From positions 1-64,000 of the forward strand of contig WTXI01000187.1 in the NCBI GenBank assembly GCA_022376515.1: a stretch of 64,000 nt of DNA, written 5' to 3'. The stretch's first letter is position 1. The number at the start of each line of letters is the position of its first letter. The position numbers and the translations under genes are program-made. Positions 10,918-21,935 of this stretch are shown piece by piece. This stretch comes from Lactifluus volemus. Lineage: Eukaryota > Basidiomycota > Agaricomycetes > Russulales > Russulaceae. Below the pieces are notes generated by a model. The model worked only from the letters and a program-made list of their open reading frames with translations. It had not been told where the DNA came from and ran no database searches.

Positions 10918-11524
10918 TGTTAAGGTTCCAAGTAGGACCTTTGTACGAAGTGTACGATCGTTCGTAAAGTCAAGAACTAGACTTGCAAGACGTGCAAGTC
11001 AAGATCAAAGGTTCGATAAAGATGAGACTTAGTAAACGACTAAGTCAAAGAGCGTTTCAGAGGTCAAGGGCTTTGGGCTTAGGGATAAGACCAAAGTGTC
11101 AAGAAGTCGAAGGTCGTGATGTCAAGAGGGTTCTCTCAGGTTTGATGCTTCTAGGCAAGACAAGGTTCTAATAGATAGAAGGACTTGGATTGCGAAACAA
11201 AACTGAGACTTAAGGTCTCTAGGGCAGAAAGTATAGGGTTTATATACAAGAAGACGAGGCTATGTACACAGCCGTAAGGGCTGTGACCTTCGTACAGCTT
11301 TCAGGGTTTGAAACATGTTTCAGGAATCAGCAAGTCATCCTGTACATGTGGCTGTTGCTTGAGGCTGTACGGTGCTGTGTAAAGCTATGTCGTGAGAAAA
11401 TAAGTAGGCGATCTGAAACAAAGCGATCGGCAGTCCATTCACATAAGCAAGGGAGTCAGCAGAAATGAGTCATCAGTCCGAAAATGTACAGTATGAGTCA
11501 GCAAACACGTGTCAGTCCATAACA
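10918..11524 (-). repeat. 5' LTR of element A
   Basis: This 607 bp LTR has TATATAAA at 11239-11246 (minus strand) and a predicted transcript start near 11211. Two TGACTCA sites and one partial site lie near its 5' end (about 11460-11510). The inverted repeat GAGAC-TTAAG-GTCTC (11205-11219) overlaps the self-primer. Its outer flank is TGTAG and unique sequence. Confidence 0.94.
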
Positions 11525-11745
11525 TGTAGTTTGGTCACTGGGTGTAAATTTTTCGATGACATGACCTCGAGCTGGCTTGGGAGCCGAGCTGCATCCTAGC
11601 CGGAGAATAGCCGGCTATTTGATCGGCTCTGCTCGGCTCGGCTTGATGACATGTGTCCATCGGCGTGGCTTGGCTAATAAGGAAACGGCGCTGCTAAAAT
11701 CAGCTTGACTACCGGCTCGGCGCGGCTACGCGGGCCGCCGCAACA
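11525..11745. other. Spacer with GGCTYGGC-rich sequence, no gene seen
   Basis: The stretch is rich in GGCTTGGC/GGCTCGGC-like words. Similar words recur at about 13340-13480 on the far side of the TOP2 fragment. No coding frame is recognised. The two blocks may be ends of one element that captured the TOP2 fragment, but no clean termini could be defined. Confidence 0.5.
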
Positions 11746-11749
11746 CTAA

Positions 11750-12966
11750 TCAAGGGTGGCTCGCATGTCAACTATATCGCAGACCAGATTGCGAAGAGCC
11801 TCATCACAGCCACGCGAAGAAAAACAAAGCCACAGCAATCAAGCTTCCCAAGATCAAAGAACACATGTGGATCTTTGTCAATGCGCTTATAGAGAATTCG
11901 ACATTCGACAGCCAAACCAAGGAGACCATGACATTACTGACCTCAAAGTTTGGTTCAAAACTGTTACGGTTTCCACCGTCACATGACGTTCAGAAAAGTA
12001 CCACTTGCAACCGTGGGAAATTCAAACCATTTCAAGCCATATAAACAACAAGAACAAACAAGAACACAGCTAAGTAAACATACTATACAGATTCAGTTAC
12101 GATACAGTTCCCCCAAGATTACCCCGATGTGACCCCGACATCATTCCAGCACAGCACCGAGATCACTCCGTGATCCCGATGGATCTCTCGACCCCTCTCG
12201 ATCCACCCCTATATCTCAGATCACATCTCAATGCTATCTCAATCAGCCCCTATCTATATTATATCGTGATGTCACCCTATGTGACATCCCTGAGACTCCC
12301 TTAGTAAGCGTCACACCCCAGTAGTATATAAGCCGGCACTTTCAGTGCCCCTTGTCTTTAGTCTTCACTTCGTCTTTAATCAGAACCACCATCTTCCCAC
12401 TTTCCAAAGACCTTCCGGTCTCCCCTCTCATCTCTTAAGTCTTCCTCCCTAACCTCTAGTGTGTTAGGAGGATTAGCTCTTGCCTACCAGAGAGGGGCAC
12501 TAGAGATCATTGACAATACCAGGAGTGCATCCGTCAGCGTGACGCCCTCCTCCTGAGTAGAGCCAGTGGGACATAGAACCCTGAACCCTGATTAGTCAGA
12601 CTAAGCCTCGTGACCACTGCGGCTTAGTCATCCGTTACATCATCATCCAGTATCCCACGGTCACGTGACAGGACTCACGTGTCCTCAAGTTTAGTCAGCA
12701 ACCTCAAGTGTCACGTGACGCTAGCCCGTGGAGGACTAGGTCATGCGACTAAGCTCACGTCGAGCGCAAGGCCCTTCTGAGCCTTGACAAAAACCAACAC
12801 TTTTGGAAGAATTCATGAAGAAGGGTGAGATTGGTTGTATTGAACATGGTGTGTGATTATTGATCAGGCTCTAGTGGCCAAGTCTTCCATCGTGGAGAAT
12901 GTGTTAAATTGGGCAAAATTCAGGGCCAACCAGCAAATCAAAAAGACGGATGGCACCAAGCGCAAC
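11750..12966 (+). pseudogene. TOP2: DNA topoisomerase II gene fragment, interrupted by a solo LTR
   Basis: The first part (11750-11961) translates in pieces to HVNYIADQI, KIKEHMWIFVNALIENSTFD and SQTKETMTLLTSKFGSK. The second (12790-12966) continues TLLEEFMKK and SSIVENVLNWAKFRANQQIK. Both match the conserved region of eukaryotic topoisomerase II. A 53 nt intron (GTGAG...TGATCAG) is retained between FMKK and ALVAKSS, so this is a genomic, not a reverse-transcribed, piece. A small frameshift near 11810 breaks the frame. Only about 130 of the roughly 1500 residues are here; the rest of the gene is absent from the window. Confidence 0.88.
11962..12789 (+). repeat. Solo LTR, family C
   Basis: The segment runs TGTTACGG...CCTTGACA (828 bp) and is flanked on both sides by AAAAC (11957-11961, 12790-12794). 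Removing it joins the two halves of the TOP2 coding sequence exactly, which confirms the ends. A TATA box TATATAAG lies at 12325-12332. Several CACGTG motifs occur in the 3' third (about 12660-12720). Its termini resemble family B, but the body is different. Confidence 0.92.
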
Positions 12967-13800
12967 TGGTGAGTGACCTTTTCTTGTTTTGTTTCTTTTT
13001 CAATTCTAAATTCTCCATAGTCTTACTTGGCTCGCATGAGATTTTAGAGCATGCAGCTCGCCCATCCCTCAATGACCTACATGTCCCCGCTATCTCACAT
13101 AAAGCATCACGCAGCTTATCACTGACCCTTGCCTCTGGGAGAATCTCTCACCACCACAGGAGCAACTGCAGCTTGCTCGTGATCGCTGCATGTTGCTTCC
13201 CGCGATGGGCAGTGCCCACTCCTCACTTTTGGATCCTTGGTTCCCCCACCAGATGTCTCATGTAACTTCATAATCTTTATTAGCATAATGATTGTACAAC
13301 TTAAGAGGGGCAAAAAAAAAAGAAAAAGATTTTTTTTTATTTGTGTGGCTCAAGTCAACTAAGAGCTGTGGCTAAGTCAAAGTCATGGCTCCTGAGCAGA
13401 AAAATCGGCTAAGTCAAGCCATTCCTGGAAAAAGTCATGGCTTACCAAGTCGGTGTGTGGCTAGCCAAGCCGCAGCAACACTATGTGGCAGTTCCCACTG
13501 CTAGCCAAAGGTTGGTCCTGCTGCCCCCAAAGAAGCCCCACTGTAAGGCAAGAAAGTAATAAAAGTATTTAGAATTTCTGTAATATGCTTAAATATGTCA
13601 ATACACGAAAAAAAAAGATTTGACATTAAAAACTTTTGCTTGACAATCCCTAGTTAGGTTGATAAGGCCTTGTTGGTCTGAGATCTAAGAAATATGTCAG
13701 TAGGCGAGAAAATTGTGCCTAATGTAAAGACTTTGCTTGACAATCCCTAGATAGTTATAACAATCCCTAGATGATCTAAGGATGGACTAACAATACCTAG
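12967..13800. other. Intergenic region with short repeats
   Basis: No gene is recognised. A/T runs occur near 13310-13345. From about 13640 to 13800 the motif ACAATCCCTAGATNATCTAAG recurs imperfectly, and it returns beyond 15300, so the TIR element at 13801-15296 appears to have inserted into this repeat block. Confidence 0.5.
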
Positions 13801-15296
13801 CATCAGGAAAATCCGAGTTTTTCTTAACAGCACTTGAGCATGCTTAATATGACTTAACAACACTTCTAAGCACTTTTAAGCAAAATGTCTCTAAGCTGGC
13901 CATGCTTAGGCTAAGCTAGGTCTTCTCCTTAATTTGACTTAGCCAGGGCTTATTGATGCTTATTTTGGGCTTAGTTCACTTAAATGGCAGCTTAGATCTG
14001 TGCTTACCAAAAGTTTTCAAGCACACAGATTTAGGGCAATAAAAATCATATATTGAGCTAAACTACAACATGACTATGTACAGGAGACAATGGTTCCACC
14101 AGCCTTGGTGGAACAGCCCTGGCAGGGGTGGGCTACAGGGCCACAGGGAGGTGGTGGTGGTGGTGGAGGCATGGGAGGAGGCCGCGGGAGGCGTGGGAGG
14201 AGGCGCGGGAGGCATGGGAGGAGGTGCAGGAAGGGACATGGGGCATGGGAGGCGCGAGAGAACGCGCGGGAGGTGAGGGGCGTGGAAGGCACAAGAGAAC
14301 ACGTGGGAGGAGGCAAGGCGCACAGGAGGTGAGGCGCACGGGAGGCGCGAGAGAACGCACGGGACGCACAGGAGGCACGGGGCACGAGGGAGCGAGGAAG
14401 CGCAGGAGAAGGTGCAGGATGTGGGAGGAGGCATGGGAGGAGGCACGGGAGGCACGGGAGGAGGCACGGGAGGAGGCGTGAGACATAGGAGGAGGAGGCA
14501 CAGGGGGTGGTGGTCCAGGCAGCAGAGGTGGCAGCACGGGAGGAGGTAGTCAAGGAGGAGGAGGAGGCGACGAAAAAAAAGAAAAAAAGTCAGTTCGCAT
14601 TGAGGTGGGGCAGGCAGCATGATAACATACCAGGATGTCGGCACAGGCAGTGCGACAACGTAAACTGCCTCACAGAGGCAGTGGATCCAAGTGGAAACAA
14701 AAGCGATGGGGGAGGCGCGGGCACAGGAGGCACATGACGACATGAAGAGCCAGAGCCAGAACAAGAGCCAGAGCCAGAGCCAGAGAGGGAGGCAGAGAGG
14801 GAGGCAGAGAAAGAGGCAGAGAAGGAGGCAGAGAAGGAGGCAGAGAAGGAGGCAGGGGCAGGGGCAGAGAAGGAGGGGATGCAGAGGAGGCAGCGGTGGG
14901 ACGTGTTGGGGCGAGGCAGACAACGATGAAGGGGGATAGAGGGAGAGATGGAAAGGGGTGGCAGACTCGAGAGGCACGAAAATCAACATTGTGCAAACAG
15001 TAGTAAATAATACACCCACTGTAATGACTTAGCGAAAATTTCGCGAGTTGCAACTTAGCATATTTTTTTTCAGACTTTAGTTAAATTACATAAATTAATT
15101 TTTTATTTCTGTTTTGCTTGTCTTAAGTGTCTTACACATCTTAATTACTTAATGTGCTTATCTTTGGCCTTGATTTGCTTACTTGTTGTACATACTCATT
15201 TTCTAAGTAAAAAATAAGCAGCTTGAGCAACTTGACAGGCTTAAAAATGAAATAAGCTGGTTAAGCTGACTAAGTTTTTTCTGGATTTTCCTGATG
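13801..15296. mobile_element. Non-autonomous TIR DNA transposon (1.5 kb)
   Basis: The ends are perfect 14 bp inverted repeats, CATCAGGAAAATCC (13801-13814 and the complement at 15283-15296), and TAG lies on both outer sides (13798-13800, 15297-15299). Inside the ends lie arrays of GCTTA/TAAGC words (about 13825-14010 and 15110-15280), typical of subterminal transposase-binding repeats. The middle is a GC-rich minisatellite. No transposase is encoded. The superfamily is uncertain; a 3 bp duplication and subterminal arrays would suit a CACTA-like group. Confidence 0.75.
14130..14930. repeat. GC-rich minisatellite inside the TIR element
   Basis: Degenerate tandem units of the type GGGAGGAGGC(A/G)(C/T)GGGAGGC fill about 14150-14480, followed by AGCCAGAGCCAGA and GGAGGCAGAGAA repeats at 14750-14880. 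The strand asymmetry (purines on plus) creates long artificial reading frames on both strands. These have no recognisable domain and are not annotated as genes. Confidence 0.85.
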
Positions 15297-15299
15297 TAG

Positions 15300-16710
15300 A
15301 TAGTCTCAACAATCCCAAGATAATCTAAGATTGGACTAACAATACCTAGATAATCTTAAATATCCCTAGATGATCCAACTAGGACTCAATCAAGAATCAA
15401 TCCCTTTTTTAATTAAGAATGTTAACCCCAATTAAAAAGGTTAACAAGGTGGACAAGGGATAGCAATCCCTAGCAATCCCTATTTAGGGAGGTTTTCGTG
15501 ATGCATGACTCAGAGCAGGTGCGACAGTCCCGGGCCGCCGACAGAATCGGATCACCTCACTCCTGCATTCTTGTTCTTCCGTTACCATCATATGACAGGA
15601 CGATAGTAAGGTTAGTTGAGGATCAACGGTTCCTACGGGCTTAGCAGCTACTAATAGCTTTCACGAAACTTCTCTCGCAAGTGGCGGCAAACGCTCTTTG
15701 ACAAAACCTTAAGAGTTCGTTGTCGGTTAAATGGTCCCTAAACTTGTCAGTTGATCATTTTAGTGTTGAACCATCCGCATCTTGCGGCGGTCCAACGTTT
15801 TCATAAAATATCCCAAGTTCTTGGCTCGGGTCTGACATTCTTTTCATACTGCAGGCCATCTGAGTCCCTGCATTAGCTTTACCCAGGCCGGGTTTAACTC
15901 TCCCGTCGGCCACGACAGACTTCCAGGTGAGCGTAGCCACTCTGTTCCGTTTTGCACACCTACTATTTCGTTTCTTACGTCCACACAGATACTTCCTTTA
16001 CGATCCAGAGGTTTACGAGGATTCAATGATCTTGACACCTGTGGATGAGTCTATTTAGCCTCTCAAACATCAGCAAAGGTTGGATAGTCTCGCCCCGGTG
16101 GTCTGAGTCACTCAAGACGATCTCAATCAGTTCTCATCTAGCGATCTCGACATTAAAAAGTCTTAAATCACACACACGATGCACTCATCCGCAGGCAAAC
16201 CTTTCATCACCTCTGCCTCACCGAAGATCCGACTACTACGAACAGCTGCGCTAAGGGGAAGCATCGAAATCGGCTGCAAGCACAAACGAACAGACTCATG
16301 GGCACCGGTCCTACCAGAGCTTCGGCATCTCTTTAGCGCCCACTCACCACTCCCAGCATCTAATAACGTGCCATCGCTGGCAGTGCGCTCCTTGTAAGTT
16401 CAAGGTTTTCGGGTTTGGTCATAGGGGGTTTGGTCATACGAAAGCGCTGATGAGGCTCCAGGTACATCCTTTGGTATCTTTCTCCACGAAGCAAATCGTC
16501 TGCGCATACACACACCGACTAGCGGTACATTCTACAGAGACAACATCCACCTCATTTTGCAACGAGTTCTCGGTCATCTCTGGACTTTGATTGTAGGTTG
16601 GATGGATGCAGAGCGGGTTTGATGTGTATGGAGCTCTTTTCACACGGATGTATCTGGACTTCTGCCATGATTTTAAGCGGGAGTTGAACGTGGTATCACA
16701 ACAATAAATG
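15300..16710. other. Intergenic, no gene recognised
   Basis: The first 170 bp continue the ACAATCCCTAG-type repeat block. From 15490 to 16400 there are short open stretches on both strands, and splice-like GTGAGC...CACAG near 15926-15989, but no frame could be joined into a credible protein. An unrecognised short gene or a decayed one here is possible. Confidence 0.4.
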
Positions 16711-16711
16711 A

Positions 16712-17595
16712 CTATTCGCGTTGTATCAGAGCTACAAGCCCTAGTCCGCCCAAAAGGGCATACTTCAACTGGGGAAAGTCGTTCTGCCAAGAAGACTTGG
16801 TGAGACTTGCGACAAGACCATACACTGTAACATACCAGGGCAATAGTCACGTATCCAACGTAGGGTAAGAATCTGTAATCGAGACGGAATAGGTATCCAA
16901 TCATGCTTTCTTATAGGATAAGCACGCACCCGCGAACTTTTCCAACGATATGCTTTCGCTCCAACCAGTCGAGGCCTTGATATAGCTCTATGTCATCAAG
17001 GTAGTTATTGTCCCCTTTGGTGAGCAACAACTGGTTTTCGGGACGGGGTTCGGCTTCGCGAACGCTGCAGACAGCGTTATAGTGAGAATTGACACTACGA
17101 AATAGTCACTCTGATGGAAACAGACCCGTTAACCGACTTGACGACATCATGCGTTTCAAGCACTCGATGCACGATGGGGATGTTCTGGCCTGGAATGTTA
17201 TAAACGGTGATATCGCCGATTTCATACCGAGTGTTCGGGGGGTTGACAAGAAAGAGGAGGTCCCCACGGTAAAATGCTGGCTCCATCGAGCCGCTGAGTG
17301 GAGTTCACAAGTCCAAACTCATCAGCACAGGTGGGCAGAAGGGGTAGAGATAAGAGGGCGGCGCACCTGAGGACGACAACGATTGGCGACTCTGTGTTTG
17401 TTATTAGTCCGAGACCTTTCCAAATCATGAACCCGGATGCGAGGACAGAAGCAAAGTTGAGGATCTGAAGCAGGACCTGCGGTGGCGGGCGGGGAAAAAA
17501 GCTGGTTTAGAATTGCGGATCAAAGAAAGTTGAGGGATACGACAGACATAGCGAAAGCCAAGTCTTCGAAAGGCTTTAAGTTCCTCAGAGAACAT
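16712..17595 (-). CDS. SEC11: Signal peptidase complex catalytic subunit SEC11
   Basis: Reading from ATG at 17595, exon 1 gives [11 protein letters not shown]. Later exons give [20 protein letters not shown], a membrane anchor (17367-17476), then [16 protein letters not shown] with the catalytic Ser (17138-17293), IPIVHRV with the catalytic His, [13 protein letters not shown] with the catalytic Asp (16930-17064), [12 protein letters not shown] (16836-16872) and [15 protein letters not shown] to the stop at 16712 (16712-16783). Introns are 52-73 nt. The enzyme removes signal peptides in the ER membrane. The first intron boundary (about 17540) is unclear because no in-phase GT donor was found, and the donor at 17137 (GTCGGT) is weak. 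It shares a 173 bp divergent promoter with TRM82. Confidence 0.92.
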
Positions 17596-17768
17596 CTTCT
17601 TTTACTAAGCTTGGGTGATATGAAGAGCTCTCGAACTAAAATGCGTGGGCAATGGAAGTCGTCGTGGCAGGCGGTAACGCCCACGTTTCGAACTAAAATT
17701 ACGTGTTTATCTGATTAGATACCGGCCACTGCCACCTCACGGACACGACGAGTAAAAAAAACTGTTCA
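17596..17768. promoter_or_regulatory. Divergent SEC11/TRM82 promoter region
   Basis: Only 173 bp separate the two start codons, so both housekeeping genes must share this upstream region. No clear TATA box is seen. Confidence 0.5.
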
Positions 17769-19817
17769 ATGTCTTACCCGCATACATATTTATTTCACGG
17801 AGAACACAAGACTATTGTAATCTCAGGCCCTCATATCCAGGTCCTGGACTCAAAGTACGTTACCAAAACTCCCTTCGCCGACCTGTCTTGAGCTGAACCT
17901 CAGTTCAGGAGTGCTGCTTCGTTCGACGGTCTCTCTCGATGGCATTCGACAAGGAGGACCCGTGCGCTGTGCCGCAGTTGACCATGAGTATATCCATCTG
18001 GCCACAGTCGGGGACGACAAACAGTTAAAAGTCTGGGCAATCGATAGCCTGGACCTCTTGAACGAACGGTGCGCCACGTCTATTTTCCCAACTCCATTCA
18101 CGTCTGATTTTGTTTGAACACGCCAGAGAGCTCCCGAAAAGACCGACTCAGATTTCGTTTATGCGTTCTGGGCAGACGATTGTCGTCGCAGACAAATTCG
18201 GTGACGTTTTTAGGTGCGTCCGACAGGTCACTCAACCGAGACCCTTTCAAAACTCATGCGCGTATATCCCACCCGAAAAGTTACCCTCTCACCCCAGAAA
18301 CGACGCGGGCACCGACACCAACCGCAGAATTTGACACCCTCGCCTCGCACGAAAATCCTTCGGGGGGACACTCATATTGGGACACACATCCCTCTTGACT
18401 GCTTTCCTCCTCACCCCCGACGACGAGACATACATCATCACGGCAGATCGCGATGAACACATTCGCACGAGCTGCTTTCCGCATGGTTACATGATCGAGA
18501 GTTTCTGCCTCGGACACAAAAAGTGAGATCTTTTTTCTTTCACATGCTGATGACTGTTCATCCCCAAAAACTCACCGCGCAGATTCGTTTCCGCGATACA
18601 CATTCCGTCCGATCCCACCGCGCATCACGTCTTAGTGTCTGGCGGCGGAGACTCGGTGCTCAAAGTATGGGAATGGCGTGCGGGAAGACGACTATACGAT
18701 ATCGCGATCGAGGAGACTGTGCGGCCGTTTATCGTCGTGCGTCGTGCGCGACGTAAGCGAGGCTATGATAGCGACGGAGAGCGCAAACCGCCTACGAGGA
18801 GATGGCTTGCGAGGGAGCGGCGGAGGCAAGCAAAGGCCGCCACGCCTTCCAAAGAGGAAGCAGAGGCAACTCCAACTTCAGACGTGGAGGAGCTAGGAGA
18901 GGACGAGGAGGAGGAGGAGGAGGCAGAGATTGCAGTTGAGAGCGGGGATGAGGTTGATGATGATGTGGTCAAAGACGCAACGCTCGCTACGCCTTCCAGA
19001 GAGCCCGAACCCGAGGAGCCGCCAGCACCCGTACTCGTCGTGCAAAAGATCGAGACGTTGGATATTGGCGGACGCCTGGTGCTCGCGTTCAGTGCCGTCG
19101 GGTACGTCCATTCACCGCTTCCTACATGGACTCTATTCCAACAGCACCTTCCCCAGCGCGACTGCGCTATTCTGGTTTGCAGTTCCCGCCGACGTGCCGG
19201 AAGGGTTGCCCATCGTACATGCGCACGACTTTGGTGGCCCCATCGTCACCTTTTCTCCCGTAAGCGGGAGTAAAGACTGTGTATGGGTGTCCTTGGATGC
19301 AAATTGGACCGGTGAGGGACAGTCCTCCGACGTCACCTCGCATGTGAGGCTGTTGCGGCTCACACTGGACTCGGTGCGTGGAAGGGTCTTGTGTTGCTTG
19401 TATTATTCCTCATTTCCCAACCCCTTAGGCGAACGAAATATCTATTCTGCCACCGTTGCTGTCAACCCTAAACGGTGCGTCCGTAATCCCAGGTACGCCC
19501 TTTATGTTTTCCAAGTTCTCTTCCCACTTATTACTCATTAACAAAAAGCCAACGAGAGCGAGATTTTTGCGCTTCAGTTGTACGAGGCTCTCACGAGTCT
19601 CCCGAAGAATATCGACGCCACACATAACCCGATGATTCGTGACCCGCCGCCCGACTTTGAAGTGGCCAAGGCCAAAGGGAATCGCAATGCTAAAGCGGTG
19701 GGTAAGATGCGCACACGGATAGCGTTGCTCGAGCGAAGCGTTCGGGATGAACCGCCAGCGAAGAAGGTCAAAGAAGGAGGAACTGAAGAAATTGGTGATG
19801 TGATGGATGAGTCGTAA
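17769..19817 (+). CDS. TRM82: tRNA m7G46 methyltransferase non-catalytic WD40 subunit TRM82
   Basis: The ORF starts MSYPHTYLFHGEHKT at 17769 and proceeds through several short introns (the first is 17855-17903). WD-repeat pieces follow: VAADHEY-like CAAVDHEYIHLATVGDDKQ, then TIVVADKFGDVFR, and the family signature ITADRDEHIRTSCFPHGY with FCLGHKK (about 18435-18520). VLVSGGGDSVLKVWEWRAG comes next, then a charged linker with a Glu/Asp run (18890-18960), and the stop at 19815-19817. Trm82/WDR4 holds the catalytic Trm8 in an active form for m7G at tRNA position 46. The long acidic insert is variable in fungi. All parts read cleanly across introns, so the gene looks intact. Confidence 0.9.
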
Positions 19818-20490
19818 ATGCATCTTTATTATACGGACTTGAATCTGTTAGTCCAATTCTATGGCGACAGCCAGTGGAAACAAACTGAGCATGCCTGCCA
19901 CCTCAAACTAGGACTGCTCTATCTCCCAGATCCTTGCATGTAGCTGAAGCGTGAGAAACACGCAAAAGCATGCTAAAAGAGGTCGTGGTTCAAGTTGAAG
20001 AGTAAGAGCACTCGGCTCGCCCCAAAAATTGCGTTCGGCGGGCCGAATTAGCCGAGTTGCTCGAATCAACTTCCGTAATCTATCGAATGCTGAAAGCTCT
20101 ACTGTATCTTGTAGGCCATGCGAACCAATATCGCAACGAGGACGCCGTTATGTCAATCTGGCGGTAGTAATTGTCTCTGGTGTCTCCCACTCAGTTGAAA
20201 GTTGCTACTCTTTTACTTTCGTTCACGTTCCGGTACAAATTGAGCTCTTCTCGACGTAGGGAAATTTCATAAGGAGGTTACTACACGTTCCGTGTCTCTC
20301 TTTATTAAATCGCGCGAATTCTTTCGGGTCGTTCTTTCGTTAGCGTCCGTTTACTGACCACAAATTTATTACTGTACGGATTGAATCCACGCCGGGCGCT
20401 CCGGTCTTTAAAAAAGCGCGTTACATCTAAGCAGCCCGCTCCTCACCTCCTCTCCCCGTTCATCACATTACAGTAATACACGCCGACCCC
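19818..20490. other. Intergenic, no gene seen
   Basis: No coding frame or repeat was recognised. The last 100 bp are pyrimidine-rich and could be the promoter of the small ORF that follows. Confidence 0.4.
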
Positions 20491-20749
20491 TATGACGATC
20501 GTGACCACCGCCGACTCGAAGAAAAAAGGTGCGCGCGAAGCCCAAAAACGAAGAACAGCGCGCGCAGGAAAAGTCAGACGCGTTCGCGAAGACGGCCATT
20601 TCAGTCACGATCGAGAATATCGATAGGGTTATGGAGAGATCGCCGACGAGCACGAGATCGCGTTTTGAAAAGGGTTGCACGCTCGTGCACCTCGGTGGAC
20701 GCGTCTTTAAAGACAGTCGCCCCATCGGTTTTGCCTCGCGCGCGTAGAG
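20491..20749 (+). pseudogene. Small unrecognised gene, apparently frameshifted
   Basis: An ATG at 20491 opens MTIVTTADSKKK, and an adjacent frame continues to the TAG at 20747 with a basic start (KPKNEEQRAQEKSDAFAKT) and TISVTIENIDRV-like ISVTIENIDRVMERSP, ending RPIGFASRA. The two frames would join into about 85 residues if the A run at 20521-20526 were one base shorter. Alternatively a non-ATG start is used. I do not recognise the family. Coding is suggested only by the length of the frame and the high third-position GC. Confidence 0.35.
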
Positions 20750-21500
20750 CATGTGTATATGTTAGTGCGAACCACATCGTTGTTGCTGTTTTGGTTCTTA
20801 AGGATGCTTTTAGGGAACGCGGATGATAGTCCAGAAAGGGCGGAGGCCATACGCGTCATCCAGAAATCCAGCACGAGATGGTGTTGATTACAGAAATCTT
20901 CCCAAAGCGGACCAGGCTCGGGGCACACTGAACACAGTGGTGCTTCTCGTTCGCCGTATCCATCCCTGTTGGGATTTGGCACCCCTATCAGGTCGGAGTG
21001 AGGATTCGTGGAATCATGTGAAAGCTGTTAGTACCCTCACAGTCATGTGGAACAGTTAACTTACCAGCTACTTTCGTAGCAAACAATCTAAGCTCTTCGT
21101 TCCCAATTGCTTCCTCAGCGCTCTCTCGCTTTCCTCTGAACTGCTGAGCTCAAATTCACTTTTACAATCCCACCATCTTGCCTCATATTTATATCTGATC
21201 AGTTGGGAAACCTAAATTTGAATACATCCTCATAAGAGCCCGGAGTAATGCACGTTCGCTCACCAATGCCACTCCCGTCATGTGCGTGTCCAGATTAGGT
21301 GGCGATTTCATAACGCGACACCTCAAACTCGACCTTCAACGCATTTGCCATGAACCATGGCGCCATCCTAGGTCGTATCGCAGCTGCCAATGGCACTGTT
21401 CTTTGGGCTCATATAATTCTTAGGAATTCGTGCGGTGACTTCTGACACAACCAAAGGTTGATAAAAAGACTTTGATCAAAGCTATGATCACGGAGCGTTC
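20750..21500. other. Intergenic, no gene recognised
   Basis: No supported gene lies here. The segment from about 21500 onward resembles sequence about 110 bp downstream of the intact sedolisin (48951-48990), so the paralogous duplication reaches past the stop codon. Confidence 0.45.
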
Positions 21501-21935
21501 ATTCCACGCTTCAATAGCGTCGATGTACCTACAAAAATAGTTAAAAACACATTTTGTATCAGATTTCGACTTCGACTTGGTCATAACAAACAGTAGACAG
21601 CGATTACCCGCCAAGCATTCTTTCTAAGAAATATCGAGGCCTAACCTCACGAGCGAAGACTTGCCAGTGGTCGATGCCATCACTATCCGTATCGAAGCCG
21701 AGCAAGAATACCCTTCAGCCTCAAAAAGTCGGGCGTCCCAAGACCGGTGACCTAGTGTGAATGTGAATAATCAGTATCGTCCACCACGCAGAAATACATT
21801 CAAAGGCACTACACACAGGATTCCACCCAGCCATGGCTGAAAATCCTTGAGTCCCGCAACCGGGATTCGAGCCAGAGGTGATTGCATTGAAGCCCTTAGA
21901 GGCACTCGAGTAAAGGAGAGGGTTGAGAAAACCAA

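Larger units (their letters stand above)
3848..11524 (-). mobile_element. Nearly intact Ty3/gypsy chromovirus, element A (Tf1/sushi-like)
   Basis: A 7677 bp LTR retrotransposon lies on the minus strand with two 607 bp LTRs (10918-11524 is 5', 3848-4454 is 3') that differ at only about three positions by eye, so it is young. The order is LTR, putative self-primed PBS, gag, -1 frameshift, pol (protease, RT, RNase H, integrase, chromodomain, Cys/His-rich tail), polypurine tract, LTR. The chromodomain and domain order place it in the chromovirus lineage. The flanks do not form a duplication (left GTTGC, right TGTAG) and the left flank is the interior of A', so the locus was probably rearranged after insertion. 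One frameshift in integrase may be the only coding lesion. Confidence 0.95.

Noticed and set aside
14063..15019. Long minus-strand frame (318 residues) rich in Pro, Leu and Cys
   Set aside because: It is the translation of a purine/pyrimidine-biased minisatellite; frames are open on both strands, with no domain and no credible start.
15847..16058. Possible terminal exons with splice-like signals and the frame YFLYDPEVYEDSMIL
   Set aside because: No upstream frame could be joined in phase without stops, and the peptide is not recognised.
18763..18972. Ser-rich minus-strand frame
   Set aside because: It is antisense to the Glu/Asp-rich insert of TRM82.
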